Shown here in pieces: positions 7,744 to 16,386 of a stretch of 64,000 nt of DNA. The notes beneath the pieces are model-generated. The model was given only the letters and a program-made list of their open reading frames with translations, did no database searches and was not told the DNA's origin. How positions within the stretch are numbered: position 1 is the first letter of the stretch; each line of letters opens with the position of its first letter. The stretch is from 39-52-133 sp035531075. Its GTDB lineage: Bacteria; Pseudomonadota; Gammaproteobacteria; Burkholderiales; Gallionellaceae. The stretch is taken from positions 33,148 through 97,147 of the forward strand of contig DATKTO010000032.1 in assembly GCA_035531075.1 (NCBI GenBank), written 5' to 3'. The position numbers and the translations under genes were made by a program.

Positions 7744-10614
7744 TCAGCTCAGCTTTGCGCGTTGCGTCTGCAGATGCTCCAAGGTTGCATTGAAGTCCTG
7801 CAAGCGCTTTTTCTCCTGTTCCACCACGGCTGCCGGGGCGCGTTCAATAAACGTAGGCGTGGAAAGCTTGCCCTGCGCCTTGGCGATTTCTGCACTGAGT
7901 CTGGCAATTTCCTTGTCCAGACGTTCGCGTTCGGCAGCAACATCGATCTCCACTTTCAGCATCAGCTGGCACTCGCCCACGATGGCAACCGGCGCATCGG
8001 CATCGGGCAATGTCTTGAGTATGCTGACGTCGCTCAGTTTCGCCAGCGCCTGCAGATAAGGCGCTGCAACCTTCAGCGTGCTGGCGTTGCCTGCCGCGAG
8101 CAGCGGCACGCGCAGGGCGGGGGACAGGTTCATCTCGCTGCGCAGGCTGCGTGCGGCATTGACCATTTCCTGCAGCAGTGCAATCTGCGCTTCCTCCTCC
8201 TTGAACATCAGCGACGGCTCCGCATGCGGATAGGCCTGCAGCATGATGCTGTCGCCCTGTACCGCAGCGAGCGGTGCGACCTTCTGCCACAGCTCTTCGG
8301 TGATGAACGGAATGATGGGATGGGCCAGGCGCAGCATGGTCTCCAGCACGCGCACCAAGGTGAGGCGGGTGGCGCGCTGCACGGCGGGCGAGCCGCTGGC
8401 GATCTGCACCTTGGCCAGTTCCACATACCAGTCGCAATAGGTATCCCACACCAGTTCATAAATGGTGCGCGCGGCAAAGTCGAAACGGTAATGGTCAAAG
8501 TGATTGGCCATGTCGGCGGATGCGTGCTGCAGGCGGCTGATCATCCACTTGTCGGCAGCGGAGTATTGCAGCGGCAGCGATTCATCCAGCCCCACATCCT
8601 GGCCTTCGCAGTTCATCAGCACGAAGCGCGTGGCATTCCACAGCTTGTTGCAGAAGTTGCGGTAGCCTTCGCAGCGTTGCATGTCGAACTTGATGTCGCG
8701 GCCGGGCGAGGCGAGCGAGGCGAAAGTAAAGCGCAGGGCGTCGGTGCCGAAGGCGGCAATTCCCTCGGGGAATTCGCGGCGGGTTTTCTTGGCGATGCTT
8801 TCCGCCTGTTTCGGATTCATCAGTCCGGTGGTGCGTTTCTTCACCAGATCATCCAGCGAGATGCCATCGATCAGATCAATCGGGTCCAGCACATTGCCCT
8901 TGGATTTTGACATCTTCTGGCCTTCCGCGTCGCGGATCAGGCCGTGCACATACACATCCCTGAACGGAATTTTGCCGGTGATGTGTTTGGTCAGCATCAC
9001 CATGCGCGCCACCCAGAAGAAGATGATGTCGAAGCCGGTGACCAGTACCGAAGACGGCAGGTACTTGTCGATATAAGTATTTGATTTTATTGGATATTCT
9101 GGCGACCAGTCGAGCGTGGAAAACGGCCACAGCGCGGACGAAAACCAGGTGTCGAGCACGTCGTTGTCGCGGTCGAGCTGGCCGGCATAGCCCGCCTTGT
9201 CGGCGAGGTGGCGCGCTTCGGCGGCGTCGTGCGCGACGAATACTTCGCCGTTCACGCCATACCATGCGGGAATCTGGTGTCCCCACCACAGCTGGCGCGA
9301 GATGCACCAGTCCTGGATATTGTTCAGCCACTGGTTATAGGTGTTCACCCAGTTCTCCGGCACGAACTTGATCTCGCCGCTGGACACGCATTCCAGTGCC
9401 TGCGCGGTGATGCTTTTACCTTCAGCTCCGTCTTTTCTTTGGCTGGGTTTGCTCATCGCGACGAACCACTGGTCGGTGAGCATCGGTTCGATCACTACGC
9501 CGGTGCGGTCGCCGCGCGGCACCTTGAGTTTGTGCTTCTCGGCCTTGTCAAACACGCCGGCCGTTTCGAGGTCGGCCACAATTTGCTTGCGCGCCTCGAA
9601 ACGGTCCATGCCCTGATATTGTTTGGGCGCATGCTCGTTGATCTTCGCATCCAGCGTCAGGATGCAGATCGGTTCCAGCTTGTGGCGCTGACCCACCGCA
9701 TAGTCGTTGAAGTCATGCGCGGGGGTGACCTTCACCACGCCGGTGCCGAATTCCTTGTCGACATAGTCGTCGGCGATGATGGGGATGTTGCGCTCGCACA
9801 GCGGCAGTTTGACTTGCTTGCCGATGAGGTGTTGGTAGCGTTCGTCTTCCGGATGCACCATCACCGCCACGTCGCCCAGCATGGTCTCGGGGCGGGTGGT
9901 GGCCACGGTGAGGTGGGTCAGCCCCTTGATGCTATCCTTTTCAACAAGCGGATAGCGGATATGCCACATGAAACCGTCCTCTTCCTCCTGCACCACTTCG
10001 AGGTCGGACACGGCGGTGTGCAGCTTGGGGTCCCAGTTCACCAGGCGCTTGCCGCGGTAGATCAGGCCCTCGTTAAACAGGCGCACGAAAGTTTCGGTGA
10101 CGGTTTTGTTTAATGCGGGGTCCATGGTGAAGCGCTCGCGCGACCAGTCGGGCGAGGTGCCGAGGCGGCGCATCTGCCGGGTGATGGTGTTGCCGGAATA
10201 TTCCTTCCACTCCCACACCTTCTCGATAAATTTTTCGCGCCCGAGGTCGTGGCGCGAGATGCCCTGCGCATCGAGCTGGCGCTCCACCACGATCTGCGTG
10301 GCGATGCCGGCGTGGTCGGTGCCCGGCTGCCATAAAGTATTGTCGCCGCGCATGCGATGGTAGCGGGTGAGCGCATCCATGATGGTCTGGTTGAAGCCAT
10401 GCCCCATGTGCAGCGTGCCGGTGACATTGGGCGGCGGCAGCAGGATGCAGAAATTGTCCTTTTTCTCGTTATCCGTGCCGGCCTTGAAGTAGCCGCTGTT
10501 TTCCCACACCGGATACCAGCGTGATTCAATCGCCTTGGGTTCGAAACTTTTTGCCAGCTCAGTTAACCTGGTTTCGCTGCTGTTTGCGGTGGGATTGCCT
10601 GTAGTCGGTGTCAT
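7744..10614 (-). CDS. valS: Valyl-tRNA synthetase
   Basis: Class I aminoacyl-tRNA synthetase charging tRNA-Val in the cytoplasm. 956 residues, normal for the family. The HIGH motif appears as HMGH at residues 69-72 and KMSKS near residue 567; the editing-domain region and a C-terminal coiled coil (last about 70 residues) are present. It is the last gene of pepA-holC-valS, the enterobacterial order. Two oddities: no Shine-Dalgarno sequence precedes the ATG at 10614 because an AT-rich repeat copy occupies that space, and a second copy of the same motif lies in frame at 9073-9102, where the protein seems a few residues longer than relatives before the VTGFDIIFFW segment. Confidence 0.97.
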   Translation of the reverse strand: MTPTTGNPTANSSETRLTELAKSFEPKAIESRWYPVWENSGYFKAGTDNEKKDNFCILLPPPNVTGTLHMGHGFNQTIMDALTRYHRMRGDNTLWQPGTDHAGIATQIVVERQLDAQGISRHDLGREKFIEKVWEWKEYSGNTITRQMRRLGTSPDWSRERFTMDPALNKTVTETFVRLFNEGLIYRGKRLVNWDPKLHTAVSDLEVVQEEEDGFMWHIRYPLVEKDSIKGLTHLTVATTRPETMLGDVAVMVHPEDERYQHLIGKQVKLPLCERNIPIIADDYVDKEFGTGVVKVTPAHDFNDYAVGQRHKLEPICILTLDAKINEHAPKQYQGMDRFEARKQIVADLETAGVFDKAEKHKLKVPRGDRTGVVIEPMLTDQWFVAMSKPSQRKDGAEGKSITAQALECVSSGEIKFVPENWVNTYNQWLNNIQDWCISRQLWWGHQIPAWYGVNGEVFVAHDAAEARHLADKAGYAGQLDRDNDVLDTWFSSALWPFSTLDWSPEYPIKSNTYIDKYLPSSVLVTGFDIIFFWVARMVMLTKHITGKIPFRDVYVHGLIRDAEGQKMSKSKGNVLDPIDLIDGISLDDLVKKRTTGLMNPKQAESIAKKTRREFPEGIAAFGTDALRFTFASLASPGRDIKFDMQRCEGYRNFCNKLWNATRFVLMNCEGQDVGLDESLPLQYSAADKWMISRLQHASADMANHFDHYRFDFAARTIYELVWDTYCDWYVELAKVQIASGSPAVQRATRLTLVRVLETMLRLAHPIIPFITEELWQKVAPLAAVQGDSIMLQAYPHAEPSLMFKEEEAQIALLQEMVNAARSLRSEMNLSPALRVPLLAAGNASTLKVAAPYLQALAKLSDVSILKTLPDADAPVAIVGECQLMLKVEIDVAAERERLDKEIARLSAEIAKAQGKLSTPTFIERAPAAVVEQEKKRLQDFNATLEHLQTQRAKLS
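9073..9102 (+). repeat. AT-rich dispersed motif, copy inside valS
   Basis: ATAAGTATTTGATTTTATTG and the following ten bases match the copy at 10616-10644 at most positions and in the same orientation. It is translated in frame as part of an apparent short insertion in valyl-tRNA synthetase. Confidence 0.45.
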
Positions 10615-10615
10615 A

Positions 10616-10644
10616 ATAAGTATTTGATTATATTAAATATTTTG
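10616..10644 (+). repeat. AT-rich dispersed motif, copy at the valS start
   Basis: ATAAGTATTTGATTATATTA plus AATATTTTG fills the space directly upstream of the valS ATG, within the 51-base holC-valS gap, where a ribosome site would be expected. Same motif family as 9073-9102, 37221-37242, 41224-41278 and 55297-55319. Confidence 0.5.
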
Positions 10645-10665
10645 CATTAAACCAGCGTTGCGGGC

Positions 10666-11088
10666 TCAGCGTTTGCTGAGGTCGAAGTGGCGCATTTCAT
10701 AGCCGCGCTCGCGGTAAAAGCCATAGCGCTCGCGGCCCAGCCTGGCGTCTTCCGCCTCCCGGCTGACAATTTCTATCACCCGTTCGAAGCGGCTGAAAAA
10801 CGGCAGGCTCACGCTGTGCAGGCTGATCAGCAACTCGCTGTGCGGGAAGGGTTCGGGCAGGTGGCCGATGATGACCGGCAACTCCGCCGCCGCCTCGTCG
10901 CCGCACAGGCAGTGCGGAATAAAGGCGGCGGCAGGATGTTGCCACAACAGCTTGTCCAGCTTGTCGGCGGTCGCTGCGTCCGGCGTGTGCAGCAGTACGC
11001 GCAGGCCGTTTTGCATCGCCTTGTGGCTGAGCAGGCACGCGGTGTGCAGCTTGTTATCTACTCCGGTATAGAAATCAACTTTGGTCAT
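10666..11088 (-). CDS. holC: DNA polymerase III chi subunit
   Basis: 140-residue chi subunit of the DNA polymerase III clamp loader, which links the loader to single-stranded DNA-binding protein. The sequence matches the family from start (MTKVDFYTGV) to end (YGFYRERGYEMRHFDL), including the conserved N-terminal strand and the C-terminal region. It lies 10 bases after pepA and 51 bases before valS on the minus strand, as in E. coli, so the three are probably cotranscribed. Confidence 0.93.
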   Translation of the reverse strand: MTKVDFYTGVDNKLHTACLLSHKAMQNGLRVLLHTPDAATADKLDKLLWQHPAAAFIPHCLCGDEAAAELPVIIGHLPEPFPHSELLISLHSVSLPFFSRFERVIEIVSREAEDARLGRERYGFYRERGYEMRHFDLSKR

Positions 11089-11098
11089 GCGACAGACT

Positions 11099-12619
11099 TT
11101 ACTGCTTGCTGCCGGCGGCGCGGTTGATCAGATACTGCGCCAGCAGCGGCACCGGACGGCCGGTCGCACCCTTGTCCTTGCCGGATTTCCATGCCGTGCC
11201 GGCGATGTCCAGATGCGCCCAGCGATACTCCTTGGTGAAGCGCGACAGGAAGCAGGCGGCGGTAATGCTGCCACCTGCGCGTCCGCCGATGTTTTGCATG
11301 TCGGCAAAATTGCTGTCGAGTAGCGGCTGGTATTCTTCCCACAGCGGCATGTGCCAGGCTCTGTCCTGTGTCTGCTCGCCGGCGGCCAGCAGCTCGTGCG
11401 CAAGCTTGTCCTGGTTGCTGAACAGGCCGCTGGCGACATGGCCCAGCGCAATCACGCAGGCACCGGTGAGGGTGGCGATGTCGATCACGGTGTCGGGTTC
11501 AAATCTGGCCGCGTAGGTCAGCGCGTCGCACAGAATGAGGCGGCCTTCGGCATCGGTATTGAGAATCTCGATGGTCTGCCCGGACATGCTGGTGACGATG
11601 TCGCCGGGCTTGGTTGCAGTACTGCTGGGCAGGTTTTCGGTGCTTGGAATTATGCCGACCACATTCAGCTTGAGCCCCATTGCGGCGATGGCCTGCATGG
11701 TGCCGAGCACGCTGGCTGCGCCGCACATGTCGTATTTCATCTCGTCCATCTCGGCGCCGGGCTTGAGCGAAATGCCGCCGGAATCAAAGGTCACGCCCTT
11801 GCCGACCAGTACAATCGGCTTCTGCTTCTTGTCGGCGCCGTGATATTCCATGGTGATCAGCTTGGCCGGCTCGGCACTGCCACGGCTCACCGACAGCAGG
11901 GAACCCATGCCGAGTTTTTGCATGTCCTTTTCGTCGAGGACGATGGTCTTGATGGCTTTGTGCGTCTTGGCCAGGGCGACTGCCTGCTGTGCCAGATAAG
12001 TCGGGGTGCAGACATTGCCGGGGAGGTTGCCGAGATCTTTTGCCAGCACCATGCCTTGCGCGATCGCACTGGCCTGAGTGAGGGTCGTATCCAGCGCGGC
12101 ATTGGGCTTTGCGGTGAGCAGGCCAAACTGGATTCTGCGCAGTGCCTTTTTATCCTTTTCGGCCTTGCTCTTTAGGCGGTCAAAGCGGTAAGCAGTTTCA
12201 TAGGCGGCGAGCACTGCCTGGCTGACACACCATGCGCTGTCACGTCCCTTGACGGGCAGCTCGGCCAGATAGAGCAGCGCATCCTTGGTACTGGTGGCCT
12301 GCAGTGCGCGCATGGCGGCACGCACACAGTCACGGTATTGGCGGGCGTCCAGTTCGGCAGCTTTGCCCAGGCCGAGCAGCAGCACGCGCTCGCTCGCAAC
12401 ATTGGGTACGTTGTGCAGCAGCAGGGTGGAGGCGGCTTTGCCTGTCATATCACCACGCGCAATAATGTCACTGATATAATGTTGCGCGGATTTGTCCAGA
12501 ACCTGTGCTGCGTCGGTTAATTTGCCGCCATCAAATACGCAGACCATGACACAGCCGCTGCGCAGTTTTGCCGTGCCAACATGTTTCTCTGGGCTACCCT
12601 GTTTTATGCTAAATTCCAC
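11099..12619 (-). CDS. pepA: Leucyl aminopeptidase (M17 family)
   Basis: Cytoplasmic two-metal M17 aminopeptidase that removes N-terminal residues, leucine preferred, from peptides; in E. coli the same protein also binds DNA at Xer sites. The C-terminal catalytic half shows VGKGVTFDSGG with the metal/active-site region and the family signature NTDAEGRL. I choose the GTG at 12619 because GGGAGAA lies four bases upstream; a longer reading to 12649 has no such site. That gives 506 residues, normal for the family. First gene of pepA-holC-valS, with only 34 bases to the divergent lptF. Confidence 0.95.
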   Translation of the reverse strand: MEFSIKQGSPEKHVGTAKLRSGCVMVCVFDGGKLTDAAQVLDKSAQHYISDIIARGDMTGKAASTLLLHNVPNVASERVLLLGLGKAAELDARQYRDCVRAAMRALQATSTKDALLYLAELPVKGRDSAWCVSQAVLAAYETAYRFDRLKSKAEKDKKALRRIQFGLLTAKPNAALDTTLTQASAIAQGMVLAKDLGNLPGNVCTPTYLAQQAVALAKTHKAIKTIVLDEKDMQKLGMGSLLSVSRGSAEPAKLITMEYHGADKKQKPIVLVGKGVTFDSGGISLKPGAEMDEMKYDMCGAASVLGTMQAIAAMGLKLNVVGIIPSTENLPSSTATKPGDIVTSMSGQTIEILNTDAEGRLILCDALTYAARFEPDTVIDIATLTGACVIALGHVASGLFSNQDKLAHELLAAGEQTQDRAWHMPLWEEYQPLLDSNFADMQNIGGRAGGSITAACFLSRFTKEYRWAHLDIAGTAWKSGKDKGATGRPVPLLAQYLINRAAGSKQ

Positions 12620-12653
12620 TTGCTTCTCCCGATAGGTAACGTAGTACACCCAA

Positions 12654-13799
12654 ATGTTGAATTATCCGCAATCTCACCAGCAAAAGTCAAAAACTCTGCC
12701 CGCAAAGCCTTTGCGTCCGGGTGTTTTTGATCATGCGTTGGTACGTGAGTTTGCAGCCACAGGTTTTTTTGTGTTCGCCATTCTGCTGGCTATTATAGTC
12801 CTTACTCAGTTGATACGCCTGCTGGGTGAGTCGGTCGGCGGCACCTTGCCGGTGGAAGCGGTGCTGGTATTGCTGGGATTTAGCGCATTGAATTATCTGC
12901 CGATACTGCTATCCATCAGCCTGTTTCTGTCAGTGTTGCTAACCCTGACGCGCAGTTACAGCGACAGCGAGATGGTGGTGTGGTTTAGCTCGGGCATGAG
13001 TTTGACGCGCTGGATACGCCCGGTCATTCTGTTTGCGCTTCCGGTGGTGAGCCTGATCGCATTATTGAGTCTGTTGCTGGCGCCATGGGCGATGTCCAAG
13101 GTGGATGAGATCAGGTTAAAACTGGAAAGCAGAGATGATGTTGCGGTGGCAGCGCCCGGTACATTTCGTGAATCCAAGCAGGCAGACCGGGTTTTCTTTC
13201 TTGAAAATGTCACGCCGGGCAGTAACCAGGTCGGCAATATTTTTGTGCAATCCGTGCAGCAGGGTAAAGTCGGCACGATGGTCGCCAGGCAGGGACTGCA
13301 GGAAGTTGCCCCCAACGGCGATAAATTTATTGTGTTGCTGAATGGCACGCGCCACGAGGGGATCCCCGGCCAGCTGGACTATAAAATAGTCGAGTTCGAG
13401 CGTTATGCGATGCGCATTGAAACAGTGGAGAGCAAGAAAAAAGCGCCCAATCCCAAAGCGTTCTCGACCCTGTATTTATTGGAAAATCGCACCAGCTGGA
13501 ACTTGTCCGAGCTGAACTGGAGAATCGGTTTGCCCGTTAGCGCGCTAATATTGGCATTGCTGGCGATCCCCTTCAGTTTTGTCAATCCGCGTGCCGGCCG
13601 CTCGCTCAACATGATAGGCGCACTGGTGCTTTACATGCTTTATAACAACCTGATCAGCGTCATCAATACCTGGGTTGGCCAGGAGAAGGTTGCCGCGAGC
13701 GCCGGGCTGTTGGGCATTCATGGCATCATGTTTGTGCTGATGCTGGCGCTATTTTATTACCGGCTATCGGTATTCACATTCAGGCGGCTGTTACGATGA
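12654..13799 (+). CDS. lptF: LPS export ABC transporter permease LptF
   Basis: Inner-membrane subunit of the LptB2FGC complex, which extracts lipopolysaccharide from the membrane for transport to the cell surface. 381 residues of the YjgP/YjgQ family: two groups of three membrane helices flank a periplasmic beta-jellyroll (about residues 130-290). The N-terminus is longer than usual by about 20 residues, and an internal start is possible because no clear ribosome site precedes the ATG. The stop overlaps the lptG start (ATGA). It diverges from pepA, as in enterobacteria. Confidence 0.93.
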   Translation: MLNYPQSHQQKSKTLPAKPLRPGVFDHALVREFAATGFFVFAILLAIIVLTQLIRLLGESVGGTLPVEAVLVLLGFSALNYLPILLSISLFLSVLLTLTRSYSDSEMVVWFSSGMSLTRWIRPVILFALPVVSLIALLSLLLAPWAMSKVDEIRLKLESRDDVAVAAPGTFRESKQADRVFFLENVTPGSNQVGNIFVQSVQQGKVGTMVARQGLQEVAPNGDKFIVLLNGTRHEGIPGQLDYKIVEFERYAMRIETVESKKKAPNPKAFSTLYLLENRTSWNLSELNWRIGLPVSALILALLAIPFSFVNPRAGRSLNMIGALVLYMLYNNLISVINTWVGQEKVAASAGLLGIHGIMFVLMLALFYYRLSVFTFRRLLR

Positions 13800-14872
13800 A
13801 ACTGCTCACGCGCTATTTGTCACGCGAAATTTACGGGAGCCTGGCGCTGGTGTTCGTCTCGCTGATAATGCTGTTTGCGTTTTTCGATCTGCTGGGCGAG
13901 CTGAGCGACATGGGCCGGGGGCATTACAATCTGGCTTATGTGTTGCTGTATGTATTGCTTACCGTACCCACACGCATCTATGAACTCTTTCCGGTGGCGG
14001 TGCTGATAGGCACTATTTTTGCGCTGGTGCAGATGGCGGCCAATTCCGAGCTGACGATTTATCGCAGTTCCGGCGCTTCCCTGAAACAAATGATCCGCGC
14101 CCTGTTAAAGATTGGGCTGCCCTTAATGGTGCTGAGCCTTGTGGTTGGTGAATTTATTGCGCCTTCCAGCATGAAGCTGGCTCAGGAGTTGCGGCTCAGG
14201 GCGCTCGACGCACAGGTATCCTTCAGGGAATTTCGTTCCGGCGTGTGGGTGAAAGACGAGCGCAGTTTTGTCAATGTAAAAACTGTGTTGCCGGATTCTA
14301 CCTTGCAGAATGTCAGTATTTACGAATTTGACGAGAACTTCCTCTTTCTCGGCATCACATCGGCAAAGCGAGCCCTCTATATCAAAGAGGGAAGCTGGCA
14401 GTTGGAAGGCGTGATGCAGACGCGCTTTGACAAGCTGGGCGCCCAAGTGAGCTACCAGGCGCAGAAGGAATGGCCCTCGGCCATCACACCGGATATTTTA
14501 AGGGTGCTGATGGTGGTGCCCGAGCAGATGTCAGCCTGGAATTTGTATCTCTACACCCAGCATCTCAAGGAAAACAAGCAGGAATCAACACGTTATGAAA
14601 TTGAGATGTGGAACAAGGTTGTGTATCCCTTCGGTGTGATGGTGATGATGTTGCTGGCCTTGCCTTTTGCTTCCCATCAGAAGCGATCGGGCGGCATCAG
14701 CGGGAAAATCTTTACGGGAATTGTGCTGGGACTGTCCTACTATTTTATTGGCAGACTGTTTGCGCATCTGGGTTCGTTGAACAACTGGCAACCGATGCTG
14801 AGCGCTTCCGCCATGACGGTGATATTCCTGTTTTTGGCCCTGGGTATGCTGTGGTGGACAGAAAGACGCTAG
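13796..14872 (+). CDS. lptG: LPS export ABC transporter permease LptG
   Basis: Partner permease of LptF in the LptB2FGC lipopolysaccharide extractor. 358 residues with the same layout: six membrane helices around a periplasmic jellyroll at about residues 110-270. It starts in a four-base overlap with lptF, so translation is coupled. LptB, LptC and LptA are not in this window. It ends 14 bases before the convergent DUF3106 gene. Confidence 0.94.
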   Translation: MKLLTRYLSREIYGSLALVFVSLIMLFAFFDLLGELSDMGRGHYNLAYVLLYVLLTVPTRIYELFPVAVLIGTIFALVQMAANSELTIYRSSGASLKQMIRALLKIGLPLMVLSLVVGEFIAPSSMKLAQELRLRALDAQVSFREFRSGVWVKDERSFVNVKTVLPDSTLQNVSIYEFDENFLFLGITSAKRALYIKEGSWQLEGVMQTRFDKLGAQVSYQAQKEWPSAITPDILRVLMVVPEQMSAWNLYLYTQHLKENKQESTRYEIEMWNKVVYPFGVMVMMLLALPFASHQKRSGGISGKIFTGIVLGLSYYFIGRLFAHLGSLNNWQPMLSASAMTVIFLFLALGMLWWTERR

Positions 14873-14886
14873 CCTGAATAGATTGC

Positions 14887-15303
14887 CTATTCTTCGGTTG
14901 TCGCTGTATCACTTTCCGCGGCTGCGGCAGACGCTTTTTCTTCTTCGCGCTGACGCACCAATTTTTTCACCTCTTCGCGTTTCTCTTTTGGCAGCTTTCT
15001 GAATGCTTTATATTTTTCACGTGCCCGGTCACGTTGTTCCGGGGTGAGCTTGCTCCACTCGGTCAATCTGGCCAGAAAAAGTTGTTTTTGCTCAGGCGAT
15101 AACTTGGGGTAGCGTTTAGTCGTGGCCAGCAGTCGCTTTTGCTGCTTGTCTGGTAATGAATCCCATTGTTGGGCAATCGGGGCTAATGCTTTTTGCTGCA
15201 TGGGTGTGAGCGTTGACCAGGGTTTTGTTGCAGCATGTGCGGGCAAGCAAAGCAGCACGCCAACAACTGCAATCATTATCCGGCTGGGGAATACACGAAG
15301 CAC
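14887..15303 (-). CDS. DUF3106 domain protein, exported
   Basis: 138-residue protein with a Sec signal peptide (about 1-24, ending AHA), then repeated helical segments of the form LxPxQQ (LTPMQQKAL, LSPEQKQLF, LTPEQRDRA), characteristic of DUF3106, and a charged, alanine/glutamate-rich tail. The function is unknown; the repeated motif resembles helices of periplasmic CpxP/Spy-like proteins (inference). The start is a GTG 4 bases after the DUF3619 stop. Last gene of a sigma factor/DUF3619/DUF3106 operon seen in many betaproteobacteria. Confidence 0.85.
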   Translation of the reverse strand: MLRVFPSRIMIAVVGVLLCLPAHAATKPWSTLTPMQQKALAPIAQQWDSLPDKQQKRLLATTKRYPKLSPEQKQLFLARLTEWSKLTPEQRDRAREKYKAFRKLPKEKREEVKKLVRQREEEKASAAAAESDTATTEE

Positions 15304-15307
15304 AATA

Positions 15308-15655
15308 TTAATCCAGGTAAACGTGAATAGGCAGGTCGTCAGTCAAGATGGCGATATCCACCTCGTTTATTTCATGTTCTGTGGTGTAGTTATGCCAGTA
15401 AGACACGCCACTTACCAGGCAAGCCGCAAACAGTGCAGCAACAGCCCAGTTGATCGACTTCGCCATGTTCGATGCATCATGCCGGCCACCGTGATGTCCC
15501 AGCCAGGCTAAAACCGGCACGCTACTTTGCGTGCGTTGGCGTTCAACTGCGCGCGAACGTGCGCTACGCAATTTTTCAAGCGTTGCAGGTGCCAGTTGGG
15601 CGGTCGATGAGTTTAGTAACTCTTTGATTAAATGTATATTATTGTCATGTCTCAT
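15308..15655 (-). CDS. DUF3619 family membrane protein
   Basis: 115-residue protein: a soluble N-terminal helical part (about 1-65, basic), one membrane segment at about 70-88, and a short acidic periplasmic tail. It matches the DUF3619 family found behind ECF sigma factors in betaproteobacteria. Its start overlaps the sigma factor stop by 11 bases, so the two are translationally coupled. The single-span topology and position would suit an anti-sigma factor, but no known anti-sigma motif is visible, so this is inference. Confidence 0.8.
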   Translation of the reverse strand: MRHDNNIHLIKELLNSSTAQLAPATLEKLRSARSRAVERQRTQSSVPVLAWLGHHGGRHDASNMAKSINWAVAALFAACLVSGVSYWHNYTTEHEINEVDIAILTDDLPIHVYLD

Positions 15656-16220
15656 AATTTTTCACTCCATGGGCTCTTAATGCGGCGGCGAGTGTGTGGG
15701 TTGCACGGGAGCAGTGGGTCTTAACGCTTCCTTCAGAACAACCCATGGCTGCTGCGGTTTCCGCAGTGTCCAAGTCCTCCCAATAACGCAGCAGGAATGC
15801 TTCTCGTTGACGTGCAGGAAGTTTGGCCAGCTCAGTTTCGATGATTGCCAGCAGTTGCGACTGCTCCAGCGAGGCATCCGGCCGCAGAGACTGGCTCTTG
15901 TTGTCATCGTCCTGGAGGCTGTCCAGCGGATCGTAATCGCTGTCGTCATGCTGCGGTATCAGCGAGGACATCAGTGTCGTCCACAGGGATCGAACTTTCT
16001 GTCTGCGGTAAAAGTCGCGAATCGTATTTTGCAGAATGCGCTGAAACAACATGGGCAGTTCGCTTAAGGGCTTGTCCCCGTACTTTTCGGCAAGCTTGAG
16101 CATGGCATCCTGTACGATATCGAGTGCGAGATGCTCATCGCGCACTGCAAAAAGCGCCTGTTTGTAGGCGCGACGCTCGACTGCAGCGAGAAACTCGGAA
16201 AGTTCATTGCGGCTTGCCAG
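15645..16220 (-). CDS. ECF-type RNA polymerase sigma factor
   Basis: Sigma-70 family factor of the extracytoplasmic function group. Region 2 (ALDIVQDAMLKLAEKYG, QNTIRDFYRRQKV) and region 4 (LPARQREAFLLRYWEDLDTAE, then GCSEGSVKTH) are clear, joined by a long acidic linker. The N-terminus is uncertain. The only good Shine-Dalgarno (AGGAG, 16229-16233) lies eight bases before a CTG at 16220 that would give MASRNELSEFL, which looks like the natural family start. A GTG at 16241 or ATGs at 16292 and 16313 would put that AGGAG inside the gene. Heads the operon with DUF3619 and DUF3106, and diverges from ilvI. Confidence 0.88.
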   Translation of the reverse strand: MASRNELSEFLAAVERRAYKQALFAVRDEHLALDIVQDAMLKLAEKYGDKPLSELPMLFQRILQNTIRDFYRRQKVRSLWTTLMSSLIPQHDDSDYDPLDSLQDDDNKSQSLRPDASLEQSQLLAIIETELAKLPARQREAFLLRYWEDLDTAETAAAMGCSEGSVKTHCSRATHTLAAALRAHGVKNYET

Positions 16221-16386
16221 TTTAACTACTCCTGAATGCACGAAAGCTTGAATGTTAACAAAATGTGCTTTTGAATGGTGGAATAAGGCCATAAATATTA
16301 ACAGGCTAAGCATTCAGGGGTTGACCAAAAAGCTTCCAGGCCTTATCTTGCGCGGTTCTACAATTATTGCTTGCTAAGGTTTTGAC

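Noticed and set aside
7714..10113. Long plus-strand frames opposite valS (7714-8910 and 9208-10113)
   Set aside because: valS is unambiguous over its full length on the other strand; these frames lack any family feature.
15601..15640. CTCTTTGATTA at about 15618 as a sixth copy of the AT-rich motif
   Set aside because: Similarity stops after eleven bases; likely chance in a coding start region.
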